A DNA stretch of 64,000 nt from Faecalibacterium taiwanense (GCF_036632915.2 NZ_CP155552.1:62001-126000), one strand, 5' to 3'; positions 39,746-49,260 are shown, numbered from the stretch's first letter. The notes: generated by a model from the sequence alone, not told the origin. Numbers and translations: made by a program.

Positions 39746-40772
39746 ACTGAACTTTTACTTCACCGGCCAGAACGCGCTTGTAATCCTCATAGTTGCGGGC
39801 CAGCAGGGCGGGGGTATCCAGACCATATGGGCACTTGGCCTTGCACCGGTTGCAGTGCAGGCAGCCCTCGATCTTTTTCATCTTGGCCTGACCTGCGGGG
39901 CTGAGATGCTCTGCCGAGGGCGAACGACGCAGCAGCAGGCTCATGCGGGCGCAGTTGTTGATCTCGATGCCTGCCGGGCAGGGCATACAATAGCCGCAGC
40001 CGCGGCAGAACTCGCCGCACAGCTCGGCACGATCCCCCTCAATGACGGCACGGATGTCGTCGGTCATGCGCGGCGGGTTGTCGATATAGGAGAGGAACTC
40101 GTCCAGTTCCCTTTCACGCTGCACGCCCCAGATGGGCAGAACTCCATCGAACTGCGCCTCAAAGGCATAGGCTGCGGCGCTGTTGGTGATCAGTCCACCG
40201 GACAGGCCCTTCATGGCGATAAAGCCCATATTTGCCGCCTTGCACTTGTTCACCAATTCCAGCTCCTGCTCACCGGAGATATAGCTGAACGGGAACTGCA
40301 GCGTCTCGTACAAACCGCTGTCAATGGCCTCATGGGCCACCTTCAGGCGGTGGTTGGTGATGCCGATATGCCGGATCATGCCCTTGGTTTTGGCCTCCTG
40401 CATAGCCTCGTAGAGGCCGGAGCCGTCGCCTGGCTTCGGGCAGAATGCGGGATTGTGGAACTGGTACAGGTCAATGTAATCGGTGCGCAGATTGGTGAGT
40501 GAGGTGTGCAGATCCTTCCAGAAGTCCTCTGCGTTCTGCGCTGCCGTTTTGGTGGCGATATACACTTCCGTGCGGATGCCGTCAAAGGCTTCGCCCAGCT
40601 TCACCTCGCTGTCGGTGTAGGCGCGGGCGGTATCAAAAAAGCGGATGCCTGCCTTGTAAGCCTTGCGGGCCAGATAGACGGCATCTTCCTGCGAGATGCG
40701 CTGGATGGGCAGTGCGCCGAAGCCATTTTTGTTCACCGTGATGCCGGTGCTGCCAAGGGTGACCATATCCAT
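39744..40772 (-). CDS. Aldo/keto reductase with C-terminal ferredoxin-type iron-sulfur domain
   Basis: 342 aa. Residues 1-260 form an AKR barrel with the catalytic Asp and Tyr in FFDTARAYTDSE, Lys in IATKT and His in YQFHNP. The last 90 residues hold two Cys clusters (CGEFCRGCGYCMPCP and CLHCNRCKAKCP), which would bind two 4Fe-4S clusters. This fusion is frequent in anaerobes and suggests electron exchange with ferredoxin-like donors. The ATG at 40772 has GGAGGAA upstream. Confidence 0.9.
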   Translation of the reverse strand: MDMVTLGSTGITVNKNGFGALPIQRISQEDAVYLARKAYKAGIRFFDTARAYTDSEVKLGEAFDGIRTEVYIATKTAAQNAEDFWKDLHTSLTNLRTDYIDLYQFHNPAFCPKPGDGSGLYEAMQEAKTKGMIRHIGITNHRLKVAHEAIDSGLYETLQFPFSYISGEQELELVNKCKAANMGFIAMKGLSGGLITNSAAAYAFEAQFDGVLPIWGVQRERELDEFLSYIDNPPRMTDDIRAVIEGDRAELCGEFCRGCGYCMPCPAGIEINNCARMSLLLRRSPSAEHLSPAGQAKMKKIEGCLHCNRCKAKCPYGLDTPALLARNYEDYKRVLAGEVKVQ

Positions 40773-40856
40773 AGCTGTTTCCTCCACTCGTGGGTGTAAA
40801 GACTCTCCTTTTTCATTATAAAACGAACGATTCTGCTGTGCAAGAAGTTAGGCAAA

Positions 40857-40895
40857 GCAAAAGGGCCTTTCCCGAAGGAAAAGCCCTCTTTGCTT
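40857..40895 (-). terminator. Terminator
   Basis: AAAGAGGGCTTTTCC and GGAAAGGCCCTTTTGC on the minus strand, following the gene at 40901. Confidence 0.7.
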
Positions 40896-40900
40896 ACTTT

Positions 40901-41922
40901 TTACTGATAATCGTGGTTCAGGAACATCGCCTTGATGACCACCACCTCGTCGTATTCCTCCTGTTCCACCTGCACATCTGCGTTCAGGGACTTCAGGCGG
41001 TTTTCCACGGCAGTCAAAGCCTCCGGCACGGTGACGGCGCGGCCCTCTTCAATGGCATCGGCCATCTGCTTGAGCACGATGGGATGTGCGTAATGGCTGG
41101 GCACCGGGAAGGCACCGTTCGGGTAGTGCTTCACGTATTCTGCCATAGCAGCTTCGGCCTTCTCGGCCCGCTTCATGATGGCGCTGTGGTTGTTGTGGGC
41201 AGTGGGCAGCATGTTGTAGCTGGAGAACAGGAAGATGGCTGCAAAGCCAAACAGTGCAAAGTAGATGCCATAGCCGCCGGTGTGGGTGGTAACGGCATAC
41301 AGGCCGTAGGCCGCGGAGACGATGCCCATAACAAAGATGGCAAGTGCCACATAGCGGTACACCGGCTTGCTTTGCAGCTGGGCGCGCTTGCGGCGCTCGG
41401 CTGCACTCAGCTCATCGGCGATTTCCGGCTTTGCTTCCAGATATTCCTTTGCCCTGCGCAGCACGGTGATGCTGTGACGGGCATCGTCGGTCAGCTCGCT
41501 TTCCGGCAGCTTGCGGGAGGCCTTTTCGGCTTCCTTCTTCTGCAGCATCTGTTCACCGGCTGCGCTGAGCAGATGGATCTGCGGCTGCTCTTTGGCCAGC
41601 ACCTCCAGCAGCTTGTCCACATCCCGCTCGTCCTTGAAGTTGCACTGCTTCTGCTTGCCGCCATCGTACTCCACCACAAGGTAGGCCATGGAGGCAAACA
41701 TGCCCTTGCCGGTAAAGCCGCCGGAGCTCATAGCCACCCGCTTGAACACGCGGCTGATGCTGCCATAGGGCAGATAATAGCGGCGATCGATGTAAAAGCT
41801 GTTGAGGTACAGCGCCTTTTTGCCAACGCCGCAGGGGCCGATCTTTTGCAGGACTTTCTGTCCTCCACCAGCTCCTGATTATCAAGCTTTGCCATACCCA
41901 GCTGTGCAGGTTTGAAGATCAT
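40901..41922 (-). CDS. Membrane protein of unknown function, frameshifted as read
   Basis: From the ATG at 41922 (AAGGGAAC upstream) the frame MIFKPAQLGMAKLDNQELV is open for 23 codons, then the protein-like frame jumps at 41855-41857. Adding one base to the AAA run there gives a continuous 340-aa protein. Its first 100 residues form a soluble domain with a YIDRRYYLPYGSISR segment. Two membrane helices follow near residues 190-235, and the last 90 residues are soluble and acidic at the end. I do not recognise the family. The break is more likely a sequencing error than a real pseudogene. Confidence 0.65.
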
Positions 41923-42073
41923 GGAAGTTCCCTTCTTTACTGTTAGTTTCCGGTCCAGCCGCAGATGCTGCAGCCATTCCAAATAAAATCACCGGTTCTA
42001 TTTTCGCACTGCAGCCCTCAAAATGCAACCCCTTCTGCTGCTAAGATTTGCACAAAAGGTTTGTCTGTTATGT

Positions 42074-42117
42074 CAAAACACCCCCGTCACTGCGGGGTGC
42101 AGCGGCGGGGGTGTCAG
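42074..42117 (-). terminator. Terminator of the first cstA-like gene
   Basis: ACACCCCCGCCGCTGC pairs with GCAGTGACGGGGGTGT, then TTTTGACA on the minus strand. Confidence 0.75.
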
Positions 42118-42149
42118 AGTTTAAGGCTTATGCGGTGCGGCAGACATCC

Positions 42150-43655
42150 TTATGCCTTCTGAGAAGCGGTGTGCTTCTTGGTGGCATGGATGAAGAGTGC
42201 CAGCATTGCGATTGCAAAGATGATGCCGATGGGGTATGCAACGGCAGTGTTGTAAGCGACCAGCTTGCCGTCTGCGTAAGTATTGATCATCTTGCCCAGG
42301 CACTCAGGTGCCAGCACGAAGTAGGTGCAGGACACAGCGCTCATGAAGGTAGCGGGCACAGCGGTGATCCAGTAGTTCTTCTTCTCCTTGAACAGGTACA
42401 TGGATGCAGCCCACAGAACGATCATGGCCAGCGTCTGGTTGGTCCAGCTGAAGTAGCGCCAGATCACGGTGTAGTTGATGAAGCCCAGTGCGTTGCCGAT
42501 GCCAAGGAAAGCGCCAACGCCCAGAACCGGAATGCAGAGCTTCAGGCGGTTTGCGTAGCTGTCCTGATCGATCTTGAGCCAGTCGGCCAGGGTCAGACGA
42601 GCGGAACGGAACGCGGTATCGCCGGAGGTGACGGGGCAGATGACAACGCCGATCATTGCCAGAGCAATGCCAACGCCGCCCATGGTCTTTGCACACACGT
42701 CGTAGATGGCAGCAGACTGACCAGCAGCCAGAGCCTCGGCCAGACCAGCCATCTTGCCGTCGGTGATGGTGTACAGTGCGCAGCCGGCAGCGGCCCAGAT
42801 CAGAGCGATGACGCCCTCGCAGACCATTGCGCCGTAGAACACGAAGTGGCCCTGCTTCTCACTCTTCATGCAGCGAGCCATCAGAGGCGACTGGGTGGAG
42901 TGGAAGCCGGAGATAGCGCCGCAGGCAACGGTGATGAACATGAAGCTCCAAATGGGAGTGCCCGACGGATGCATGTTGCCGAAGTTTGCCCAGATCTCGG
43001 GGATGGTGTAGGCGGGGTTGGTAAAGATGCCGAAGATAACGCCCACAGCCATGATGATCAGGCAGATGCCGAACACGGGGTAGATCTTACCGATGATGGC
43101 ATCAATGGAAATAAAGGTTGCGATGAAGTAGTACACCAGAATGATGATCAGCCAGAACAGGGTGGTGGTCAGCAGACCGGACATGCCGCTGTTCTTGCAC
43201 AGGGTAACGATCAGGCCTGCGGGGCCCACTGCGAACACGGTACCAACCATGATCAGCAGCACAACAGAGAACACACGCATGATGTTCTGCATGACAGGTC
43301 CGAGGTATCTGCCGGTGACCTCAGCGATGGATGCGCCATCGTTGCGCTCGCTCATCATACCGGAGAAGTAGTCATGCACACCACCTGCAAAGATGGTGCC
43401 GAAGGTGATCCACAGGAACACCACGGGACCCCACAGAGCACCCTGCAGTGCACCAAAGATGGGGCCCAGACCTGCAATGTTCAGCAGCTGGACGAGGAAC
43501 AGCTTCCACTGGGGCATCACAACGTAGTCAACGCCGTCGTTGATGCGCACAGCAGGAGTTTCGCGGTCGTCCGGTCCGAACGTGTTGTCAACGATCTTGC
43601 CATAGACAAAGTAGCCGATGATCAAGAGCGCCAGACAGAGTAAGAAACTAATCAT
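42150..43655 (-). CDS. cstA: CstA-family (carbon starvation) transporter, paralogue 1
   Basis: 501 aa with about 13-15 membrane segments. The N-terminal GPDDRETPAVRINDGVDYV and later WGPVVFLWITFGTIFAGGVHDY and SERNDGASIAE motifs are diagnostic for CstA/BtsT proteins, which import pyruvate or peptides. It is about 90 percent identical by eye to the gene at 44085-45584, with the tail after residue 460 the least conserved. The ribosome site is AAAAAGGAGG. Its leader can pair with its start codon (see 43653-43807). Confidence 0.9.
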   Translation of the reverse strand: MISFLLCLALLIIGYFVYGKIVDNTFGPDDRETPAVRINDGVDYVVMPQWKLFLVQLLNIAGLGPIFGALQGALWGPVVFLWITFGTIFAGGVHDYFSGMMSERNDGASIAEVTGRYLGPVMQNIMRVFSVVLLIMVGTVFAVGPAGLIVTLCKNSGMSGLLTTTLFWLIIILVYYFIATFISIDAIIGKIYPVFGICLIIMAVGVIFGIFTNPAYTIPEIWANFGNMHPSGTPIWSFMFITVACGAISGFHSTQSPLMARCMKSEKQGHFVFYGAMVCEGVIALIWAAAGCALYTITDGKMAGLAEALAAGQSAAIYDVCAKTMGGVGIALAMIGVVICPVTSGDTAFRSARLTLADWLKIDQDSYANRLKLCIPVLGVGAFLGIGNALGFINYTVIWRYFSWTNQTLAMIVLWAASMYLFKEKKNYWITAVPATFMSAVSCTYFVLAPECLGKMINTYADGKLVAYNTAVAYPIGIIFAIAMLALFIHATKKHTASQKA

Positions 43656-43807
43656 ACCAGAAACCTCCTTTTTGATTCAAACCACAGCCAGCATTTTGCG
43701 TGCCCAGCTGCGGCTCTGACCAATCTCTGGCTTCATGTTAACACTTTTTTCATAAAGCAGTTAATATTTTTCTGGTATGGTTCCCATATCAAAAAGTATA
43801 TGGCAAG
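43653..43807 (-). promoter_or_regulatory. Conserved cstA leader with start-codon complement, copy 1
   Basis: The leader contains CATACCAGAA (43770-43779, minus strand), an exact complement of TTCTGGTATG at the start codon (43653-43662). Around the upstream element about 65 bases (TTTGATATG, ATATTA, TTATGAAAAA, TGTTAACAT) are shared with the second cstA-like gene. A TTGATA may be the -35. Confidence 0.6.
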
Positions 43808-43999
43808 ATGCTTCCGCGGAATACCCGCAAAGAATTTTTATCGCGTTCACGACAAATTTTCTTAATTCCCCGGCAAAGACCTTTCCCGGAACCGGTCAAA
43901 GCCGCTGCTGCCAAACTTTCTGGCCTGCTTTTGTGCAAGTTGCTCAATCGTTTTCAATTTTCTCCGCAAATCGTGATTTCTTTGCCTGAAACGCCGCAA

Positions 44000-44045
44000 A
44001 ATACAAGGCACCCTCCGCCGAGCCATTTCAGCGGAGGGTGCCTTA
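44000..44045 (-). terminator. Terminator of the second cstA-like gene
   Basis: AAGGCACCCTCCGC and GCGGAGGGTGCCTT pair around a 12-base loop. Confidence 0.8.
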
Positions 44046-44084
44046 TTCAGCAGATCATTTGTATATATCTTTGTATATATCGTG

Positions 44085-45584
44085 TCATGCCTTCTGGGCT
44101 GCCTTCTTCGTTGCGTGGAGGAAGACTGCCAGCATTGCAATGGCAAAGATGATGCCGATGGGGTATGCAACGGCGGTGTTGTAGATGGTTGCGCCTTCTG
44201 CGGTCTTGGCGTTCAGCAGGCCGCCCAGGCATTCGGGAGCCAGAATGAAGTAGGTGGAAGAGACCGCGCTCATGAAGGTAGCGGGCACAGCGGTGATCCA
44301 GTAGTTCTTCTTCTCCTTGAACAGGTACATGGATGCAGCCCACAGAACGATCATGGCCAGCGTCTGGTTGGTCCAGCTGAAGTAGCGCCAGATCACGGTG
44401 TAGTTGATGAAGCCCAGTGCGTTGCCGATGCCCAGGAAAGCACCAACGCCCAGCACAGGAACACAGAGCTTCAGGCGGTTTGCGTAGCTGTCCTGATCGA
44501 TCTTGAACCAGTCGGCCAGAGTCAGACGAGCGGAACGGAACGCGGTATCGCCGGAGGTGATGGGGCAGATGACAACGCCGATCATTGCCAGAGCAATGCC
44601 AACGCCGCCCATGGTCTTGGAGCAGACATCATAAATAGCCTTGGACTGGCCCATGGCCAGTGCTTCGGCCAGACCGGTGTTCAGGCCGCCGGTCACCTCG
44701 TACAGGCTGCAGCCAGCAGCGGCCCAGATCAGAGCGATGACGCCCTCGCAGACCATTGCGCCGTAGAACACGAAGTGGCCCTGCTTTTCACTCTTCATGC
44801 AGCGAGCCATCAGGGGCGACTGGGTGGAGTGGAAGCCGGAGATTGCACCGCAGGCCACCGTGATGAACATGAAGCTCCAGATGGGAGTGCCCGACGGATG
44901 CATGCTGCCAAAGTGATCCCAGATCTCCGGGATGGTGTAGGCGGGATTGGTGAAGATGCCGAAGATGACACCGATGGCCATGATGATCAGGCAGATGCCA
45001 AAGATGGGGTAGATCTTGCCAATGACGGCATCAATGGAGATAAAGGTTGCAATAAAGTAGTACACCAGAATAATGATGAGCCAGAACAGCAGCGAGGTGA
45101 GCACGCCGGAAGCGCCGCTCTGACTGCACAGCTCCACGATCAGGCCTGCGGGACCCACCGCGAACACAGTACCCACCATGATGAGCAGCACCACCGAGAA
45201 CACACGCATGACGTTCTGCATCACAGGGCCTAAGTACTTGCCGGTGATCTCGGCGATGGAAGCGCCGTCGTTGCGCTCGCTCATCATGCCGGAGAAGTAG
45301 TCGTGCACACCGCCCGCAAAGATGGTGCCGAAGGTGATCCACAGGAACACCACAGGCCCCCACAATGCGCCCTGCATGGCACCAAAGATGGGGCCAAGGC
45401 CGGCGATGTTCAGCAGCTGAACGAGGAACAGCTTCCACTGGGGCATCACAACGTAGTCCACACCGTCATTGATGCGCACAGCAGGCGTTTCGCGGTCGTC
45501 CGGGCCGAAGGTGTTGTCCACGATCTTACCATAGACAAAGTAGCCCACGATCAGGATCGCCAGACAGAGTAAGAAACTGATCAT
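44085..45584 (-). CDS. cstA: CstA-family transporter, paralogue 2
   Basis: 499 aa from the ATG at 45584, chosen because it matches the first residues of paralogue 1 and has the identical AAAAAGGAGGTTTCTGGT before the ATG. The protein carries the same CstA motifs. Differences from paralogue 1 are clustered in the region around residue 315 and in the C-terminal 30 residues. Tandem duplication is recent in appearance because long DNA blocks are identical, but each copy has its own leader and terminator, so they can be regulated separately. Confidence 0.9.
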   Translation of the reverse strand: MISFLLCLAILIVGYFVYGKIVDNTFGPDDRETPAVRINDGVDYVVMPQWKLFLVQLLNIAGLGPIFGAMQGALWGPVVFLWITFGTIFAGGVHDYFSGMMSERNDGASIAEITGKYLGPVMQNVMRVFSVVLLIMVGTVFAVGPAGLIVELCSQSGASGVLTSLLFWLIIILVYYFIATFISIDAVIGKIYPIFGICLIIMAIGVIFGIFTNPAYTIPEIWDHFGSMHPSGTPIWSFMFITVACGAISGFHSTQSPLMARCMKSEKQGHFVFYGAMVCEGVIALIWAAAGCSLYEVTGGLNTGLAEALAMGQSKAIYDVCSKTMGGVGIALAMIGVVICPITSGDTAFRSARLTLADWFKIDQDSYANRLKLCVPVLGVGAFLGIGNALGFINYTVIWRYFSWTNQTLAMIVLWAASMYLFKEKKNYWITAVPATFMSAVSSTYFILAPECLGGLLNAKTAEGATIYNTAVAYPIGIIFAIAMLAVFLHATKKAAQKA

Positions 45585-45735
45585 ACCAGAAACCTCCTTT
45601 TTCTTTGTGCCGGAATCATGGGAGCATTTTCCATATTTTCCATTCATCCCGGCCAGCTTTCTAGGTCTATGTTAACATATTTTTCATAAAAGTGATAATA
45701 TGCTTCTGGTATGGGGGCATATCAAAGACCATATA
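45582..45735 (-). promoter_or_regulatory. Conserved cstA leader with start-codon complement, copy 2
   Basis: CATACCAGAA at 45704-45713 (minus strand) is again the exact complement of TTCTGGTATG at the start codon (45582-45591). The flanking TTTGATATG, ATATTA, TTATGAAAAA and TGTTAACAT blocks match copy 1, while the sequence between this block and the ribosome site is unrelated. Confidence 0.6.
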
Positions 45736-45791
45736 GCCGCAAAGTTTTTTAGCCGATGTTTCGTCTCTTTTTCGCTCGATTTATCAGCAAA

Positions 45792-45829
45792 AAGACAGCC
45801 GCAGCGCATAAAGCGCTGCGGCTGTCGGC
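45792..45829 (-). terminator. Terminator of the LysR gene
   Basis: GACAGCCGCAGCGC and GCGCTGCGGCTGTC pair around five bases, followed by TTTTTGCTG on the minus strand. Confidence 0.85.
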
Positions 45830-45896
45830 CAAATTCCTTTGCTTTCCGGTTTTTCCGCATTCCGATATTTTGCCAGTTCTTAACCGGTTTCGGCGG

Positions 45897-46814
45897 TCAT
45901 TTCACGGTCAGCGCCGCCTGCTTGTGCAGCAGCTGCACAAAGGTCTGCTCTTCCGGGCGCAGGGTCCCCCTGTCCGGATAGACCAGAACATCCTTCATGC
46001 GCTGGCGCTGGGCCGGGCATTTCCTGAGCACCAGATGGTATTGTTCCAGCGCCCGCTTTGGCATGGGCGAAGCCCACATATAGGCATTGGGCAGGTTCTG
46101 CAGGATGGAAAACTGGCTGCACCGCTCATACACATGGATGCGGCGGTTCGGGTTCGTATGCCAGCGCAGGCCGCTGTCCTCACCGCCGGGCAGCTGGAAA
46201 TCACCGTGCAGGACTTCCATATAGCTGTTCAGCTGGGTGATGTCGGTCACTTCGCACTTTGCCAGCGGGCCTTCACGGTTGGTCAGCAGCCGGTATTCAA
46301 ACTCCATCACCGGCTCCCGGTGCAGGCCGTGACGGTCGCAGTAGCGGTGGTAGTAATCCTCGTCCTCCTCCGCGTAGCGCAGCAGGGCCAGATGATAGCC
46401 CCGCCGCAGCACATGGTCCAGCGCTTCCATGGAGCCGGATTCCCGGATATGCACCCGCAGCTGCTGGCTGTCTGCCATCTGCTGCAAAAAATCCACCGTC
46501 GCGTAGGAAGCGTAGGTGGCGTGGGGCAGCACCACCCGCAGCTCCGCACAGCTGCTCTGCCGGCTGCGGGCATCCAGATCCAGCCGGTCCACCTCGTCCA
46601 GCACCCGCTCTGCCTGCCGGATAAAATGCCGTCCCTGTTCGGTGGGGATCATGCCGGTGGACGAGCGCTCAAAGATGCGGATGCCATATTCCTCTTCCAG
46701 GTTCTTGAGCGCCTTGCTCACATTGGGCTGGGCCGCATACAGCTGCTTTGCCGCCGCACTCACGGAGCCCCACTTGCGGATGGCCACCAGATAACGCAGT
46801 TCCGTAATATTCAT
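45897..46814 (-). CDS. LysR-family transcriptional regulator
   Basis: 305 aa. The N-terminal winged helix (residues 1-65) has the LysR signature AAAKQLYAAQPNVSKALKNLEEEYG, and the remainder is the periplasmic-binding-protein-like effector domain. It is divergent from the operon starting at 46952, the usual target arrangement for LysR regulators. It is also just upstream of cstA paralogue 2 in the same direction. Effector unknown. Confidence 0.88.
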   Translation of the reverse strand: MNITELRYLVAIRKWGSVSAAAKQLYAAQPNVSKALKNLEEEYGIRIFERSSTGMIPTEQGRHFIRQAERVLDEVDRLDLDARSRQSSCAELRVVLPHATYASYATVDFLQQMADSQQLRVHIRESGSMEALDHVLRRGYHLALLRYAEEDEDYYHRYCDRHGLHREPVMEFEYRLLTNREGPLAKCEVTDITQLNSYMEVLHGDFQLPGGEDSGLRWHTNPNRRIHVYERCSQFSILQNLPNAYMWASPMPKRALEQYHLVLRKCPAQRQRMKDVLVYPDRGTLRPEEQTFVQLLHKQAALTVK

Positions 46815-46886
46815 GTGACTGCCCCCTGTTCCAAAAATCATTCCTATTTTATCAAGCCGGGCGGCCGGCTGTCAAGCCAAATGCGG

Positions 46887-46915
46887 TTGACGCGCCCCGC
46901 GCAGAGCTTTATAAT
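46887..46915 (+). promoter_or_regulatory. Promoter of the 46952-48636 operon
   Basis: TTGACG, 17-bp spacer, TATAAT (46910-46915). Confidence 0.75.
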
Positions 46916-46951
46916 AAAAATGCTGTATTTACAAAAAGGAGTTTAGCTGCT

Positions 46952-47167
46952 ATGGAGACTACCTACCGTGTTCTGCGCATTGAAGAGCAGATGTATGGCT
47001 GCGAGGAGCTGCCCGCCGGTCAGCCGGTGCTGTACGATGTCACGCTGGCCGATCCCGCCGGGGAGCGGCGCACCCTGCCCTACCCGGACAAAGAGCTCAC
47101 CCGCCTAGGCATCGACGAGGGCAGCACGGTCGTCCTGACCGCAGACGGCACACTGAAAAAAGCATAA
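46952..47167 (+). CDS. Small acidic protein, 71 aa, function unknown
   Basis: The product is soluble, with an N-terminal YRVLRIEEQMYGCEELP and a C-terminal VVLTADGTLKKA strand. It looks like a compact beta-rich fold but I recognise no family. AAAGGAG precedes the ATG. It leads a three-gene operon with a PanE-like reductase (16 bases downstream) and a histidine phosphatase, and may be controlled by the divergent LysR. Confidence 0.7.
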   Translation: METTYRVLRIEEQMYGCEELPAGQPVLYDVTLADPAGERRTLPYPDKELTRLGIDEGSTVVLTADGTLKKA

Positions 47168-47183
47168 AATGCAGGAGGAACTT

Positions 47184-48086
47184 ATGAAAAAGATCAAAAC
47201 CTCTGCCCTGATCGGTCTGGGCGCACTGGGCATCCTGTTTGGCCGCAAAATGCCCGGCGTGCAGGTCATTGCCGATGAGGACCGCATTGCCCGCTACTCT
47301 GCCGAACCGGTCGTCTGCAACGGCGAAGCGTGCAGCTTCCGTTACGTCACCCCTGCCGAGGGCAAACCGGTAGACCTGCTTCTGGTGGCCGTCAAGGCTA
47401 CGGTGCTGGAACAGGCCATTCAGGACATTGCAAAGTTCGTAGGGCCGGACACCGTGATCCTCAGCGTGCTGAACGGCATCACCAGCGAGGAGCACATTGA
47501 CGCAGCCTATCCCGGCCACACCCTGTGGAGCGTTGCCATCGGCATGGACGCCACCCGCACCGGGCGCACGCTGGTGTTCAATCAGGCGGGCAAGATCCAG
47601 TTCGGTGAGTGCAGCGGCGAGATGACCGACCGTGTGCAGGCCGTGGCTGACTATCTGGACGAGTGCGGCATTGCCAACGAGCCCTGTGGGGATATCCTTT
47701 ACAAGCAGTGGAACAAGCTGATGGTGAATGATGGCCTGAATCAGGCCGCAGCCGCCTTTGACCAGCCCTACGGCGGCCTGCGCCAGCCCGGCGAAGCACA
47801 GGACATGATGCGCGCGGCCATGCAGGAGGTCATCCGGCTGGCGAACCTTGAGGGCGTGCCCCTGCCGCCGGACAACGATGTGCAGTTCATCGATGCCATG
47901 ATGCCCACCTTTAACCCCGAGGGCATGCCCAGCATGCGGCAGGATGTGCTGGCAAAGCGCCCCACCGAGGTGGAGGAGTTTGCCGGTGTGGTGCGCCAGC
48001 GGGCCAAGAAGTACGGGATGCCCACCCCTGCCAACGACTTTTTCTACACCCGCATCCGCGAGATCGAGGCGGGATACGACCAGTAA
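47184..48086 (+). CDS. Ketopantoate reductase-like (PanE/ApbA family) oxidoreductase
   Basis: 300 aa. The N-terminal ALIGLGALGILFG is the Rossmann nucleotide-binding turn; the family Lys is in CGDILYKQWNKLMVNDG (near residue 177) and the Asn/Ser C-terminal substrate region is present. PanE reduces ketopantoate in pantothenate synthesis, but many paralogues act on other 2-keto acids, and the genes around it are not pantothenate genes. ATG at 47184 with AGGAGG upstream. Confidence 0.82.
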   Translation: MKKIKTSALIGLGALGILFGRKMPGVQVIADEDRIARYSAEPVVCNGEACSFRYVTPAEGKPVDLLLVAVKATVLEQAIQDIAKFVGPDTVILSVLNGITSEEHIDAAYPGHTLWSVAIGMDATRTGRTLVFNQAGKIQFGECSGEMTDRVQAVADYLDECGIANEPCGDILYKQWNKLMVNDGLNQAAAAFDQPYGGLRQPGEAQDMMRAAMQEVIRLANLEGVPLPPDNDVQFIDAMMPTFNPEGMPSMRQDVLAKRPTEVEEFAGVVRQRAKKYGMPTPANDFFYTRIREIEAGYDQ

Positions 48087-48096
48087 GGAGCCACCC

Positions 48097-48636
48097 ATGC
48101 ATACGCTTTATTTCACCCGCCACGGAGAGACCGTCTGGAACGTTGAAAACAAGATCTGCGGCATGACCGACAGCCCCCTCACCGAGCGGGGCCGCCAGCA
48201 GGCCCGGAAGCTGGGCGAAGCCGTCAAAGCCAGCGGGGTGCACATCGATGAGATTCTGTACTCTCCCCTGTCCCGCGCCGCCGACACCGCCATGGCCATT
48301 GCCAAGGCCACCGGCCTGCCCGCCCGGTGTGAGCCGCGCCTGCGGGAGCAGTGCTTTGGCAAATACGAGGGCACGCCCCGCAACGGCGGCGAGTTCCGCG
48401 TTTCCAAGACCCACTTCGCCGACCGCTACGACGGCGGCGAGAGCATGATGCAGCTGGCCCAGCGCATCTATAACCTGCTGGACGAGCTGAAGGCTGACAC
48501 CGGCAAGACCTATCTTCTGGTAGCCCACAACGGCATCGCCCGGGTGGTGCAGACCTATTTCTACGATATGACCAACGAGGAATACGCAGCTGCGGGCATC
48601 AAAAACTGCGAACTGGTGGAATATCATTTTGAATGA
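48097..48636 (+). CDS. Histidine phosphatase (phosphoglycerate mutase-like)
   Basis: 179 aa. The phosphohistidine motif FTRHGET is at residues 6-12 and the second catalytic His lies in LVAHNGIAR (near 145). The length and the CGMTDSPLTERGRQQA segment match the broad-specificity phosphatase branch (CobC/PhoE-like) rather than glycolytic mutase. It starts 10 bases after the reductase with AAGGAG. Substrate unknown. Confidence 0.88.
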   Translation: MHTLYFTRHGETVWNVENKICGMTDSPLTERGRQQARKLGEAVKASGVHIDEILYSPLSRAADTAMAIAKATGLPARCEPRLREQCFGKYEGTPRNGGEFRVSKTHFADRYDGGESMMQLAQRIYNLLDELKADTGKTYLLVAHNGIARVVQTYFYDMTNEEYAAAGIKNCELVEYHFE

Positions 48637-48655
48637 TGTCAGCGGGAAGCAGACG

Positions 48656-48760
48656 ATTTAAAATGGCTCCGCGTGCGCTGCGCCATAAACAGCGGAAATA
48701 TTATTTTTATAGAAAGAAAGCCGGAAAATCTGCGGATTTTCCGGCTTTCGCTTTTCACGG
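48656..48760 (-). repeat. Variable-palindrome element, copy C
   Basis: On the minus strand CCGTGAAAAGC leads to an inverted repeat at 48716-48749 (arms GAAAGCCGGAAAATC and complement, 15 nt, loop CGCA). It is followed by ATAAAAATAATATTTCCGCTG and the tail hairpin ending CCATTTTAAATCG. Confidence 0.72.
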
Positions 48761-48803
48761 GAGGGAACTGGACGGCAAACGGCAGCGCGGGAGAAAGCAG
48801 GCG

Positions 48804-48951
48804 CAGACTCCTTCCGTCATTGCCTGCGGCAATGCCACCTCCCTCATGGAGGGAGGCTTTATCCGTGCGGCAAAGTTACTGGCTCGAGTACAAAGCTTAC
48901 GAGCGCGCCTGCTCCCCTGCGGGGAGCTGCCGCAGCAGCGGCTGAGGGGCC
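48804..48951. repeat. MITE-like repeat, type B, copy 1
   Basis: Opens CAGACTCCTTCCGTCATTGCCTGCGGCAATGCCACCTCCCTC and closes with a CGGCTGAGGGGC end (split here as two motifs: CAGACTCCTTCCGTC at the left, GCTGAGGGG at the right). Related units are at 62582-62736 and 63509-63562. Confidence 0.65.
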
Positions 48952-48964
48952 TTGAAATCGGCGT

Positions 48965-49260
48965 AACACAAAAAATCCTTTAGCGAAGCGACTTGGATTT
49001 TTTGTATGGAGCCCATCTTCTTTGGGGTTACTAGGGGCGTGTAGCCCCTAGTTCGTGCCTCCCGCGCCTCGAAAGTAGCGGAGACCTTGCCGCGCTGAAC
49101 GCGCGGTATTTGCTACGCAAACCGGTCTGCGGCTTAAAAGCCCCACTGGGGCTTTCATGCCCTGCGGGCACCGCCGTCCTTTCTGGTTCTCTTTTGGCAC
49201 GCAAAAGAGAACATACCCGGCGGCGATGCATTTTGCAAAAAGCATGAAACTTTAAACACG
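48965..49260. repeat. Composite hairpin-rich intergenic region
   Basis: No gene. In order: AAAAAATCC/GGATTTTTT stem (48970-49002), ACTAGGGGC/GCCCCTAGT stem (49029-49051), AAAAGCCCC/GGGGCTTTT-like stem near 49137-49156 shared with 240-290, and CTCTTTTG/CAAAAGAG near 49190-49210. It is a cluster of repeat fragments downstream of the heptad-repeat gene. Confidence 0.5.

Noticed and set aside
41850..41922. Programmed frameshift in the membrane gene at 40901
   Set aside because: No slippery heptamer with a downstream structure is evident, and the break fits the homopolymer pattern found in six other places.
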